From NCBI GenBank assembly GCA_964420985.1, contig CAYQUT010000012.1:1-64000 (forward strand): a stretch of DNA of 64,000 nt. The letters are read 5' to 3'. This DNA is from CAMCTV01 sp964420985 (GTDB taxonomy: Bacteria; Bacteroidota; Bacteroidia; Flavobacteriales_D; Sanyastnellaceae). Shown here piece after piece: positions 8,726 through 18,017 of the stretch (positions are counted from its first letter, which is position 1; the number at the start of each line of letters is the position of its first letter). The notes beneath the pieces were generated by a model. It had not been told where the DNA came from and ran no database searches. It was given only the letters and a program-made list of their open reading frames with translations. The position numbers and the translations under genes were made by a program.

Positions 8726-9657
8726 TTGTTGTCAATCTGCTGATCCATTTCTTGAATTTGTTCTTCGTAGTACATAGCACCTTCCTGGTCTCCCTCGGAT
8801 TTAGCCATTTCAAGGGCTATTTTGTAAAATCGTTTGGCATCTTCATAGTGTCCCAATCTCCAGTGGCAGAAGGCTTCATTGCCCACAATTATGATGTCAT
8901 TGGGCGAAATTTGATAGGCTTTGTTCAGAAAAGTGAGTGCGTCCAGGTGTTTTTCCTTCATCATCAGGCAAGTTGCAATATTGGATAAGGCAATAACATT
9001 CTGATCCTCTTGTTGTATGATTAATCTTGAACTTCTCTCAATGATGTCATAGGCATAGGGTAGTCCGGATTCAAAAAGCACATAAAATGTTTCTTGAAGT
9101 GATGAGTATAGAAATGGTTGGGCTTCTTTGATTTTCTCGTTGTGTTCGGTCTTCCATCGGTGTTCCAATTTGGCGGATTGTTGAAGTGTGGCTACAATCT
9201 CTGTTTCCATCCAATCCCAGTGCTCACTCTCTCGGGTGAGGTAAATTTTTCCTAATCTAAAATCCAGACGGTTGGGGAATTTTTGAATGGCCAAATCCAA
9301 ATACCGCACAGCTGTTTGGACACTGCTATCATTCACAGAAATTTCACTGAATAGGTAGCCTGCTGCCCCCCCAGAACTATCCGCCATCTCTAAATACTCC
9401 ACACCCTCTGGTTTCTCTGTTGTCATTTGCACCAATTCTTGAAATGCCTTTTTTGTGTGGTAATTGGCATAAGCCACATAAAGTTCCGGATCGTTGGGGT
9501 GTTTACTTTCCCATTGTTTGGCAATCATCAGCAGTCCAGTGGTATCCGCTGAATCCATCTTGGCCCAAAAATCTTGTTCAAATTTCTGCGCTAACAAGGA
9601 GGGAATCGACCATCCCATTATGGATAGGCAAAAAATAAAAAGCACGTTCTTTTTCAT
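8722..9657 (-). CDS. Exported TPR protein
   Basis: 311 residues. The ATG at 9657 is followed by a clear signal peptide (MKKNVLFIFCLSIMGWS, ending SLLAQ). The open frame continues upstream, but it would run through the rpsA terminator hairpin, so the longer form is rejected. C-terminal TPR units include AYQISPNDIIIVGNEAF and HYEDAKRFYKIALEMAK. It is the first gene of the minus-strand run leading to the MbnP/MbnH-like pair. No enzymatic motif was seen. Confidence 0.78.
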   Translation of the reverse strand: MKKNVLFIFCLSIMGWSIPSLLAQKFEQDFWAKMDSADTTGLLMIAKQWESKHPNDPELYVAYANYHTKKAFQELVQMTTEKPEGVEYLEMADSSGGAAGYLFSEISVNDSSVQTAVRYLDLAIQKFPNRLDFRLGKIYLTRESEHWDWMETEIVATLQQSAKLEHRWKTEHNEKIKEAQPFLYSSLQETFYVLFESGLPYAYDIIERSSRLIIQQEDQNVIALSNIATCLMMKEKHLDALTFLNKAYQISPNDIIIVGNEAFCHWRLGHYEDAKRFYKIALEMAKSEGDQEGAMYYEEQIQEMDQQIDNK

Positions 9658-9673
9658 TGATGAAAAGGTAAAA

Positions 9674-9703
9674 GAAAAGGCCATCCTTGCGGACAGCCTT
9701 TTC
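9674..9703 (-). terminator. Rho-independent terminator of rpsA
   Basis: On the minus strand, a 13-bp stem with two G-T wobbles and a GCAA loop is followed by a T-rich stretch. It lies 27 bases after the rpsA stop and separates rpsA from the TPR gene. Confidence 0.88.
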
Positions 9704-9729
9704 AATACTTATTAACGTTGGGATTAGGA

Positions 9730-11646
9730 TTATTCTCCTTTTCCTTCCATTTTCTCTTTCAATGCAGCCAAAGCACCGATATCACCCAATGTAGATTTCT
9801 CTACTTGAGCATTTACTGCTTTCACAGCGCTTGAATCAGCACCCTCTGCTTTCTTTGGAGCACGGGCTTTCTTTGGAGCTTCTGCACCAGGTTCGTCAGC
9901 TTTGAAAGTTGAAGTGTGAGAAACATTGATTTTGCGTTGGTTCTTGTTGAACTCTAAAACAACAAACTCTAATGTCTCGTCAACTTTGGCAGTTGATCCA
10001 TCTTCTTTTTTCAAGTTTTTGCTTACGCAGAAACCTTCCAAACCGTATGGCAACGATACCACCACGTGACCACCTTCTTTGCGGATGATGGTTCCTTGGT
10101 GACGTGTACCTTCGGCAAATGTTGCATCAAATACATCCCATGGATTCTCTTCGATTTGTTTGTGACCCAAGCTGATTTTACGGCTGTCCTTGTCCAATTC
10201 TAAGACAACAACTTCCATATCATCACCGATAGCACAGAACTCAGATGGATGCTTGATTTTCTTGCTCCAAGACAAATCAGAGATGTGAACCAAACCGTCA
10301 ATGCCTTCAGCCAATTCGCAGAATACACCAAAGTTGGTGAATGCACGAACTTTAGCGGTGTGCTTGCTTCCAACTGAGAAACGACTTTCAATTCCTTCCC
10401 ATGGATCAGAAGACAATTGCTTCATACCCAAGCTCAATTTACGCTCGTCTTTTTCTACAGCCAAAACAACACACTCTACATCTTGTCCTACTTTCAAGAA
10501 ATCTTGAGCAGAACGCAAGTGTGAGCTCCATGACATTTCAGATACGTGGATCAAACCTTCTACACCAGGTGCAACTTCTACAAATGCACCGTAGTCAGCC
10601 AAAACAACTACTTTACCAGTAACTTTTTGACCTACTTGCAATGTGTCTTGGTAAGCATCCCATGGGTGAGCAGAAAGCTGCTTCAAGCCCAATGCAATTC
10701 TCTTCTTGTCATCATCGAAGTCAAGAATAACCACGTTGATTTTAGAATCCAATTGAACCACTTCTTCTGGGTGGTTGATACGTCCCCAAGAAAGGTCGGT
10801 AATGTGGATCAATCCATCTACGCCGCCAAGGTCGATGAATACGCCATAGCTGGTGATGTTTTTGACAACACCTTCCAATACTTGACCTTTCTCCAAACCT
10901 GACATGATTTGCTTCTTTTGCTCTTCGATTTCAGCTTCGATAAGTGCTTTGTGCGAAACAACAACGTTTTTGAATTCGTTGTTAATTTTAACAACTTTCA
11001 ATTCCATTACCTTTCCAACATACACATCGTAATCGCGGATTGGCTTAACATCGATTTGAGATCCAGGAAGGAATGCTTCCAAACCAAATACATCGACAAT
11101 CAAACCTCCTTTGGTACGGCACTTCACTTCTCCTTTGATGATTTCGCCTGATTCCAAAGCTTTGTTTACTTCAGTCCAAGCACTCAACAAACGAGCAGTC
11201 TTGTGCGATACGCGCATTTGACCTGTTTTGTCTTCTTGTGTTTCAATGAAAATAGGAACAACATCACCCACTTTCAAATCTGGGTTGTAACGGAATTCGG
11301 TTACCGCAACAACACCCTCTGATTTGTAACCGATGTTGACGACAACTTCTTTTTTACCAATAGAAACGATGGTTCCAGGAACCACTTCTTTTTCAGTGAT
11401 GGTAGACAAAGTTTTTTCATAAACTTCGTCATAGCGAGAACGCTCATCTTTGGTGTAACCACCAGCTGCCTCATAGGCATCCCAGTTAAATTCACCTGTA
11501 CTGGTCATGTAAGCCGCATCATCTGCAGTGCTATACAATTCAATGGGCTCTTCTTGAGAAACTTTTTCTTCAACTTGAGCGGGGGTAGATTCTACTACAG
11601 AATCCAAATTTTCAGCGTTTTCAGCTGGGTTGATTTCTTCTGCCAT
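9730..11646 (-). CDS. rpsA: 30S ribosomal protein S1
   Basis: 638 residues, longer than the 557 of E. coli. About 100 N-terminal residues are acidic; then S1 (OB-fold) domains follow in series, seen as repeated VxGxVxxxxxYGxFVxxxxGxxGLIHxSxxSW patterns (e.g. YGVFIDLGGVDGLIHITDLS, YGAFVEVAPGVEGLIHVSEM). The tail is Lys/Ala/Pro-rich (KKARAPKKAEGA). It binds mRNA on the 30S subunit during initiation. The ATG at 11646 is chosen over an in-frame GTG ten codons upstream. It is transcribed divergently from the GH13 gene and ends in a strong terminator, so it is probably a single-gene transcript. Confidence 0.96.
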   Translation of the reverse strand: MAEEINPAENAENLDSVVESTPAQVEEKVSQEEPIELYSTADDAAYMTSTGEFNWDAYEAAGGYTKDERSRYDEVYEKTLSTITEKEVVPGTIVSIGKKEVVVNIGYKSEGVVAVTEFRYNPDLKVGDVVPIFIETQEDKTGQMRVSHKTARLLSAWTEVNKALESGEIIKGEVKCRTKGGLIVDVFGLEAFLPGSQIDVKPIRDYDVYVGKVMELKVVKINNEFKNVVVSHKALIEAEIEEQKKQIMSGLEKGQVLEGVVKNITSYGVFIDLGGVDGLIHITDLSWGRINHPEEVVQLDSKINVVILDFDDDKKRIALGLKQLSAHPWDAYQDTLQVGQKVTGKVVVLADYGAFVEVAPGVEGLIHVSEMSWSSHLRSAQDFLKVGQDVECVVLAVEKDERKLSLGMKQLSSDPWEGIESRFSVGSKHTAKVRAFTNFGVFCELAEGIDGLVHISDLSWSKKIKHPSEFCAIGDDMEVVVLELDKDSRKISLGHKQIEENPWDVFDATFAEGTRHQGTIIRKEGGHVVVSLPYGLEGFCVSKNLKKEDGSTAKVDETLEFVVLEFNKNQRKINVSHTSTFKADEPGAEAPKKARAPKKAEGADSSAVKAVNAQVEKSTLGDIGALAALKEKMEGKGE

Positions 11647-11824
11647 GTGGCATTTGTTAGTTGTATTTGCGCTCACAAAAAGTGGTAAGCAGAGTGCAAA
11701 TGGGTTAAACTGTTTTGTTTTCTCGGGCTGCTTACTCCTCCAAGTCCTTTTTCAGGGAGTGCGAAAATACGTCATTTTCATTGGTAGACAAAAGATTATG
11801 TCAATTTTGTTGTTTATTTGGGGC

Positions 11825-13192
11825 ATGAGATTTTTATTGATCATTGTATTGGCTTTTTGCTGGAGTTGTAAGGACAAAGAAGAGCCCAAAGAAGAACCTG
11901 TTGTCATCGTAGATCCTGGTGTATCGGGTTATCAGCAATACGGGGTTCCGATGGACAGTGTGCCTCAAGGCAGAGACATTCAAATGTATGAGGTTAATCT
12001 CAGAGCCTTCTCCAGTTCTGGTGATTTGGATGGCGTGACGGCCCAATTGGATCGCTTGGACTCTCTGGGCATCAATGTCATTTGGTTAATGCCCATTCAT
12101 CCAATCGGTTCAATCAATAGTGTCAATTCTCCTTACTCAGTAAAGAATTATTTGGAGGTGTCCGCTGAATATGGTGACTTGGATGCTTTGCGTTCCTTAA
12201 CGGATGCAGCTCACGAGCGAGGCATGGCAGTTATCATGGACTGGGTGGCCAATCACACATCATGGGACAATCCTTGGATGCAACACAAATCGTGGTACAC
12301 CCAAGATGCCAATGGTAATGTGATTAGCCCCGCCGGAACGAATTGGGCCGATGTTGCGGATCTCAATTTTGAAAATGACTCCATGCGCAAAGCCATGATT
12401 GACGCAATGCGCTATTGGATATTGGAAGCCAATGTGGATGGTTTCCGTTGTGATTATGCAGATGGAATTCCCTTTGATTTTTGGCAACAATCCATTGGTG
12501 AACTGCGCAATATTCCCAATCGTTCCATCATCATGTTGGCGGAAGGTGAGCGCTCAGATCATTATGCTGCAGGGTTTGATTTAACCTATGGTTGGAGTTT
12601 TTACAGTGCGATGCTCAATTTGTATAACGGAGCCCCAGCCAGCCAATTGAATGGTTTGCACTTGGCGGAGTATACCGCCATTCCAGTGGGAAAACACAAA
12701 CTGCGCTTTACATCAAATCACGATGAATGTGCATGGGTGGATAGCCCTGTCGGATTATTCAATGGCTTTCAAGGTGCCATGACGGCCAGTGCCATTTCGA
12801 TGATGTTTGGTGGCGCGCCAATGCTGTATACAGGGCAAGAAATAGGTTACGCCAATCCCATCCCTTTTTTCTCCAATACCAACATCAATTGGAATTTAAA
12901 CCCCTCTATTTTCCAGTATTATAAACGGTTAGGCCAGTTTTATAAATCAAGTGTAGCGGCCAAGAAAGGATTCTTTAGCCATTATTCCACAACACAACTG
13001 GTTTGTTTTAAAAGACAATGGGAGGACGAGGAAGTTTTCATCATCGCCAATCCAGGTTTTAATACCGTTGATTTTTCTGTCCCTGCTGCTTTGCAAAATT
13101 CAACATGGATCGATGTGATCACAGGAAACAGTTACTCAATGGGGGCAACAATCAGCATGAGCCCATATGGACTCATGCTGTTAAAGCGATAG
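11825..13192 (+). CDS. GH13 alpha-amylase-family glycosidase, lipoprotein
   Basis: 455 residues. The N-terminus (MRFLLIIVLAFCWSCKDKEE) looks like a lipoprotein signal with the acidic residues after Cys that often mark surface lipoproteins in Bacteroidota. All GH13 regions are visible: DWVANH (Asp139), GFRCD (nucleophile Asp210), LAEGE (acid/base Glu240) and SNHDE (Asp300). It should hydrolyse or transfer alpha-glucosidic bonds in starch, glycogen or maltooligosaccharides; the subtype cannot be told. An in-frame ATG at 11798 is an alternative start. No SusC/SusD pair is nearby, so this is not a classic utilisation locus. Confidence 0.9.
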   Translation: MRFLLIIVLAFCWSCKDKEEPKEEPVVIVDPGVSGYQQYGVPMDSVPQGRDIQMYEVNLRAFSSSGDLDGVTAQLDRLDSLGINVIWLMPIHPIGSINSVNSPYSVKNYLEVSAEYGDLDALRSLTDAAHERGMAVIMDWVANHTSWDNPWMQHKSWYTQDANGNVISPAGTNWADVADLNFENDSMRKAMIDAMRYWILEANVDGFRCDYADGIPFDFWQQSIGELRNIPNRSIIMLAEGERSDHYAAGFDLTYGWSFYSAMLNLYNGAPASQLNGLHLAEYTAIPVGKHKLRFTSNHDECAWVDSPVGLFNGFQGAMTASAISMMFGGAPMLYTGQEIGYANPIPFFSNTNINWNLNPSIFQYYKRLGQFYKSSVAAKKGFFSHYSTTQLVCFKRQWEDEEVFIIANPGFNTVDFSVPAALQNSTWIDVITGNSYSMGATISMSPYGLMLLKR

Positions 13193-13197
13193 TTGTT

Positions 13198-16100
13198 TTA
13201 TTGAACAATGAGCTTTTTGCGCGATATATTGTAACAATTGTTCACTTCAATCCAATAGGTTCCAGGTGCCAATAGGGAGGAAGGGATTTCAGTACGCACC
13301 ATGCCAAAATGCTCATTGCTATAAATGGTGGCCGCCGTTTTTCCTTGGATATCAATGATGCGCAATTGCGCTTGCCCCATGCTCTTCCATTCTATGAAAC
13401 AATTGCCCAATGTCGGATTGGGGTACAATTGGATGTCTTGATTCTGGGTATTCTCTTCGAGAATAAATGTGGTTTGACTTGGGGGCAGAATGATGTTGTC
13501 TACCCATGCTGCGTCGCTGCCAGAGGAAACAATGTTATCCTTTGCGTATATCCACCTCAAGGTATGACTTCCAGCGGTAACATTGGTGCTGTAGTTTGCC
13601 CATGCATTTTCTCCGCTCCAAGAATTGATAACGGCATTGTCCACTTTGAAGGTCAAAAAGTCATAAGAGCCTTCAGTGCTGGTTTTGTACATAAAGCCCA
13701 CAGGACCCGCTGATGCAAAATCAGATACCAACATCAAAGTGGTGCTTTGACTGTTGTTGATGTTTCCACTTTCCATACAGTAAGTCCCAGCATAGGGTGA
13801 ATTGGTAGAAACAAACCAATCCACATTCCCCTCGTATTGCCAATTAAAAGTTTGGTCATTTCCAGATTCCCAGGTTTCTATGATTTGGTTGATGATGGTA
13901 TTGGCAGAGCAATCAATTCCTAAAAGCCCACTGACAGCTGAAAAATTGAACGTAACATTTTCAGTTGTTCCAGCGGTTCCACCCACAGCGATATCCGTGC
14001 TGAACGTATAAAGGCCATCAACAGGTATACTTGTCATCGTAGCGTTTTCAGTGGTTAAGCTAGTGCTGTTGCTATTGTCCCCGATGGAGAAATTTCCAGG
14101 ATTGCTTGCGGCGTGACCGGTATTGATGATGGTGTATGAAAGCGTGGCTGTTTCTCCAGTTTGCAGATAACCATCACCATTCCCATTGTCATTAATAACA
14201 AATTCTCCACAACTTAATACTGGCGCATTGATGGTTTCAGTGAAGGTACTGGTCCACGTGTTTCCGGCATCGTCAGTGATGGTTACAGTGAAAGTAACAA
14301 CCGTTTGATCGGCAATGTTTCCACTCACATTGTAGGAAAAAGCACTGTTGATGTCTAGGTTTTGGTTGACATTGATCCCATTGCTGTTGGCAGAATTATC
14401 GGTAATGGTGATATTGCTGTTGTCACAACTCAATGTGATGGATGTGTTGCCAGATACCTCAACGCCCACATTGGAAAGATTAATGTCGAGGTTGATTTGT
14501 TCACCAAAATCAACAGCGTTGTTATTGGTATTGATTCCATTGCTGTCATGATTCACATGATTGTTCAAAACGACATATGGTCCCGCAGCGGGGATAATTT
14601 CAACTGTTTGCTGGTAGGGGATGGTGTTGAAATTGGTAAGCGTTACCAACATGGTTCCTGGGTTGTTGATGGCTGAAAAATTCAGAGTGCACGTGCCTCC
14701 TTGAATGATACCTGTTGCCACTATTGTATTCCCGATGGTCAGAGAAACCAAAGCATTTTCTGAAACGCTGGTTACAGTAAAAGAAGACATCCCCAAGAAA
14801 ATCGTTGCGGCATGTTGGGCTTCAATCTGGGTCGGGAAATCGGTGCGCAATTGAATGGAAGGATCACCCATTAAAATCCATGTATCGGTCATATCATCGC
14901 CATCGCCTCCGTATACGTCATTCATTCCAGCGCAGCCATGAACATGTATGCTGCCCAAGGTGTGACGAGTGGAGGTAACCGTTCCAGAAATCTCAGCAAT
15001 GACTGCATTCATTTCGTCCTGACCTTCCATGGGTGGTGCCCAACTTTGGAACACCGTACTGAAGGCACCTCCAATTCCGCCCGTTGGCGTTGATGGATTG
15101 GGGCTTTTCAACCAAGCCTCTCCAAAAGTATCTCCTGTCCCACTGTCATCATCAAAGTCGCCCACACAGCATCCTACGATAATGAAATAAGGAAATTTGT
15201 GATAGTTGGTAAGCTGGTTGATTTGTGCATTGGTGTAACTTCCTGTGACGATTAAACTGTGGTCCCCATGTCCAGTGTAATTGATCAAGCTGCATCCACC
15301 GTTGATGACATTGGTGAGCTCTGTAGCTGTTGCGTTGCCTGATCCATCTGCTGTTGTTCCTCCCGTTGGACTATTGGCGGTGTGATTACCATCGTATTTT
15401 TCATAAACAAAATCATACGTAAAGCCCAGTAGGTCCTCCTTTAAACCATTTTGATGCTGCCAGTCAGCTTGGTTGTCATCGCCAATGCCAGCACCTTCAT
15501 TGGAACCAATGCCCATTGCTGTCGAAAACCAATCGGAATCGGTGTTGGGGTATTTTTCATATTCCATTATCTTGGAAATAACCCCATTCAATTCATTGGT
15601 GTTGTGAACCAATAAGCGACCCACAAAAATTTCTGGATAATGATCATTCCCTGAAATATATCCAAAGCAATTGTCGCAGTATCCTGTTCCGTTGGGATTG
15701 GTCACCAATTCAGAGGGTACTTGGTCTTCATCTCCAACCAACACAAGATAGGTAAAGTCATTTCCTCCGGTGTTGTAATAATTAGCAATGTAGCTGTCCA
15801 TTGCGGCTACAGTGGGAACTTCAGCCACATCCACAACACGCACATCGATCCCTTTTTCAATTTTCCATTGGATCCATGGTTGCAATGCACCAATGTAACT
15901 GCCGTGCGTGATGACGAGCATGTTGCCAATCTCATCTACTACGTTATAACGATCACCATGCGCGCTGTAATTGATGAATTGTTTTTGATACATTTCTTTT
16001 CTCAACGTATTGGTTGAAAGGTGAGAGGTCACAAATGGATTCTCACCCATTTGCTCAGATGTGACTACGATAATTTCAATTTCTGTATACACTCGCATTT

Positions 16101-16593
16101 TGTGGGTTACTGGATTGTACTGAAAGGGATAGAAGTGAATATTTTGACCTCTAAAGTCCCCGAAAATATAAGGGCTGCTTGTTTTTGCAAGGCTACCTGG
16201 GAAAAATGCATTTGTCCCGTAAACTTCGCCATGAAGTGCTCGAAGGGTAGATGGATCAATGGTTCTGGACAGATTTCCTTTAGAGGCGGCCAATTGAATA
16301 TTATCCAATTCGTAAAAAGAAGCATGATCCACAATGATCTCTGTTTGATGCAGATCGTCGATAATAATCGAGGTGGAACCGTAAAGCACTTCAGGACTGC
16401 CTTGTTCTAACAACGGGTTCAAATCCTTGCACTCCAACCTTTGTTCTTCACCTTGGCCTGCTGTCCAATTGAAATTACTCAATTCAAAACGTATGCGTTC
16501 ACCATTGTTTTGTCCCAAATACTGAATGTTGGATTGGGCTTGAAGGATGGTGGTGATGCATCCAAAAAACAAAAACAAGACATTTCTTTTCAT
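13198..16593 (-). CDS. Gingipain-family (C25) cysteine peptidase with T9SS sorting domain
   Basis: 1131 residues. A signal peptide (MKRNVLFLFFGCITTILQAQ) is followed by a pro-region (~20-215) and the C25 catalytic domain (~225-590). The catalytic His lies in LINYTGHGDH (~442) and the catalytic Cys in IIVGCCVGDF (~476). After this come Ig-like/CARDB-like beta domains and a jelly-roll-like segment (~945-1050, WESGNDQTFNWQYEGNVDWF). The last ~80 residues form a type A T9SS sorting domain (DIQLYPNPTLGNCFIEW to KKLIVQ), so the protein is exported through the outer membrane and probably anchored there. The ATG at 16593 is preferred over a GTG two codons earlier. The cleavage specificity is unknown. 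Its 3' end is 5 bases from the GH13 stop, with no terminator seen between them. Confidence 0.92.
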   Translation of the reverse strand: MKRNVLFLFFGCITTILQAQSNIQYLGQNNGERIRFELSNFNWTAGQGEEQRLECKDLNPLLEQGSPEVLYGSTSIIIDDLHQTEIIVDHASFYELDNIQLAASKGNLSRTIDPSTLRALHGEVYGTNAFFPGSLAKTSSPYIFGDFRGQNIHFYPFQYNPVTHKMRVYTEIEIIVVTSEQMGENPFVTSHLSTNTLRKEMYQKQFINYSAHGDRYNVVDEIGNMLVITHGSYIGALQPWIQWKIEKGIDVRVVDVAEVPTVAAMDSYIANYYNTGGNDFTYLVLVGDEDQVPSELVTNPNGTGYCDNCFGYISGNDHYPEIFVGRLLVHNTNELNGVISKIMEYEKYPNTDSDWFSTAMGIGSNEGAGIGDDNQADWQHQNGLKEDLLGFTYDFVYEKYDGNHTANSPTGGTTADGSGNATATELTNVINGGCSLINYTGHGDHSLIVTGSYTNAQINQLTNYHKFPYFIIVGCCVGDFDDDSGTGDTFGEAWLKSPNPSTPTGGIGGAFSTVFQSWAPPMEGQDEMNAVIAEISGTVTSTRHTLGSIHVHGCAGMNDVYGGDGDDMTDTWILMGDPSIQLRTDFPTQIEAQHAATIFLGMSSFTVTSVSENALVSLTIGNTIVATGIIQGGTCTLNFSAINNPGTMLVTLTNFNTIPYQQTVEIIPAAGPYVVLNNHVNHDSNGINTNNNAVDFGEQINLDINLSNVGVEVSGNTSITLSCDNSNITITDNSANSNGINVNQNLDINSAFSYNVSGNIADQTVVTFTVTITDDAGNTWTSTFTETINAPVLSCGEFVINDNGNGDGYLQTGETATLSYTIINTGHAASNPGNFSIGDNSNSTSLTTENATMTSIPVDGLYTFSTDIAVGGTAGTTENVTFNFSAVSGLLGIDCSANTIINQIIETWESGNDQTFNWQYEGNVDWFVSTNSPYAGTYCMESGNINNSQSTTLMLVSDFASAGPVGFMYKTSTEGSYDFLTFKVDNAVINSWSGENAWANYSTNVTAGSHTLRWIYAKDNIVSSGSDAAWVDNIILPPSQTTFILEENTQNQDIQLYPNPTLGNCFIEWKSMGQAQLRIIDIQGKTAATIYSNEHFGMVRTEIPSSLLAPGTYWIEVNNCYNISRKKLIVQ

Positions 16594-16645
16594 GCCCACA
16601 ATTTAATGGCTGCGAATGAAATTGACGCCTATTGGCCATTAAATT

Positions 16646-17314
16646 TTATCGAGAAGGTATGATTTTTAACATTTCGCCTGTCCTGGGCCAATGAAGAATC
16701 ATTGGATCCGAGTTTTCATTCAAATGTTCTATCTTGAAATGGGCACTTGTATTTTTTCCTTGGTCCATTATACGACCGCTCAGATCGTACAACTTCCAAT
16801 TTTCTTGCGGGGCATTGAAGATGGAAATTTCATTGCCATGACACTGGTAGGAGATGGACAATTTTATTTTATTCCCGACGGATAGGCTCCCAGGTGTATG
16901 GTAATAAAAATAGATGCTTTCGTGCAAGTCCATGCTGCCTGTCGGAAATATCCAAAAATGCAGGTATCCACTGCCTTCCACCATGTGCGGATGAGCACTG
17001 ATTTTTACCAGTGCGTCATATCCGTTGGGTAGGGGATGCATGTCATCTGTATTGGGCATATTGATAAAACAGTCAGACCAATCACACAGAATAAATTCCC
17101 ACTCAATCGGACAGGTATTTTCAATCAATCGGTAACTGAGATAGGCCGTGTCATGCGGATAAGTAGGCGTGATGTCAATTTGATCAATAGAAAAAACATC
17201 CAAAGGCAATTCACGATAAATGTTCACCGGATTAAAGTCGAAGTTTTGAGCCAATCCCCTTTCAACGAGCAATAGAAAAAGTGCGCATATGCTCAATATT
17301 TTGATTTTAGCCAT
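16646..17314 (-). CDS. Small secreted protein of unknown function, possible T9SS-type tail
   Basis: 222 residues with a signal peptide (MAKIKILSICALFLLL, ending GLAQ). The middle is beta-rich, with WEFILCDWSDCF and several His-rich spots (ISAHPHM, LHFWIF). The last ~60 residues (WKLYDLSGRIMDQG to MLKIIPSR) resemble a T9SS sorting domain without the usual YPNP start, so sorting is uncertain. The ATG at 17314 overlaps plsC by 8 bases, and the C25 peptidase gene starts 52 bases downstream, so the two secreted proteins may share a transcript. I do not recognise the family. Confidence 0.72.
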   Translation of the reverse strand: MAKIKILSICALFLLLVERGLAQNFDFNPVNIYRELPLDVFSIDQIDITPTYPHDTAYLSYRLIENTCPIEWEFILCDWSDCFINMPNTDDMHPLPNGYDALVKISAHPHMVEGSGYLHFWIFPTGSMDLHESIYFYYHTPGSLSVGNKIKLSISYQCHGNEISIFNAPQENWKLYDLSGRIMDQGKNTSAHFKIEHLNENSDPMILHWPRTGEMLKIIPSR

Positions 17315-18017
17315 GAGTGGGGTTATTGAGAAATGATTGTATTCTAATTCTACAAAATTCTGCGAGCTCGCCATGACTCATTCCTCTGTAATCATCTGCT
17401 GTGATGGCTTTTCCAATGTGGACATGAATAGGAGAGGCATTGACCCAAAAGCTTCCTTTTTTGAGGGCTTTGTCAGCACCAAAAATGGCCATGGGCACTA
17501 TGGGAATATTTCTTTTTTGAGCAATGATAAAACTGCCTTTCTTAAATGGTAAAAGTTGTCCTGAAGAACTACGTGTACCTTCAGGGAAGGTCACCAGGTT
17601 TTTTCCTCGACTTACTTTTTCTGCAGCCTCATCCATGCTTTTAATAGCGCTCTCTCTGTTACCACGGTCAACAAAAATCATCCCCATTACTTTCATGTAC
17701 TGCGCCAACAAGGGAACGTAGGATAGTTCTTTTTTGGCGACAAAAAATAGTCCCTTGGGGATGCTTCCAACGACAGCAGCGATATCCAATTGTGAGAGGT
17801 GATTGGCGATGTAGATGGATGGAACTTCAGGAAGGTCCTCTTCAAAGTGGTAAGTAAATCGTATGCCAAACAGGAAGAAAATGACGGGCGCCCAGAGATG
17901 ATACGCAATGATTTTAACGCAACGATCTGCAGGAAGAAAGATGCGTAAAACGATGCCAAGCAATCCGCACATTATGGTCCAGGTCAAAACAATAGGCAAT
18001 GCAATCAGTCCTCTCAT
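17307..18017 (-). CDS. plsC: 1-acyl-sn-glycerol-3-phosphate acyltransferase
   Basis: 236 residues with two N-terminal membrane segments. The acyltransferase motifs are present: NHLSQLD (HX4D) near residue 77, a VDRGNR block and FPEGTRS near 147. It should make phosphatidic acid from lysophosphatidic acid at the inner membrane. The start overlaps the HMG-CoA lyase stop by 4 bases (ATGA). Confidence 0.93.
   Translation of the reverse strand: MRGLIALPIVLTWTIMCGLLGIVLRIFLPADRCVKIIAYHLWAPVIFFLFGIRFTYHFEEDLPEVPSIYIANHLSQLDIAAVVGSIPKGLFFVAKKELSYVPLLAQYMKVMGMIFVDRGNRESAIKSMDEAAEKVSRGKNLVTFPEGTRSSSGQLLPFKKGSFIIAQKRNIPIVPMAIFGADKALKKGSFWVNASPIHVHIGKAITADDYRGMSHGELAEFCRIRIQSFLNNPTHG

Noticed and set aside
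9658..9705. Longer start for the TPR protein at 9705
   Set aside because: It would include the rpsA terminator hairpin in the coding region and bury the signal peptide; ATG 9657 fits better.
11630..11824. Longer GH13 product starting inside rpsA
   Set aside because: It would overlap the divergent rpsA start and place the lipoprotein signal ~65 residues in.
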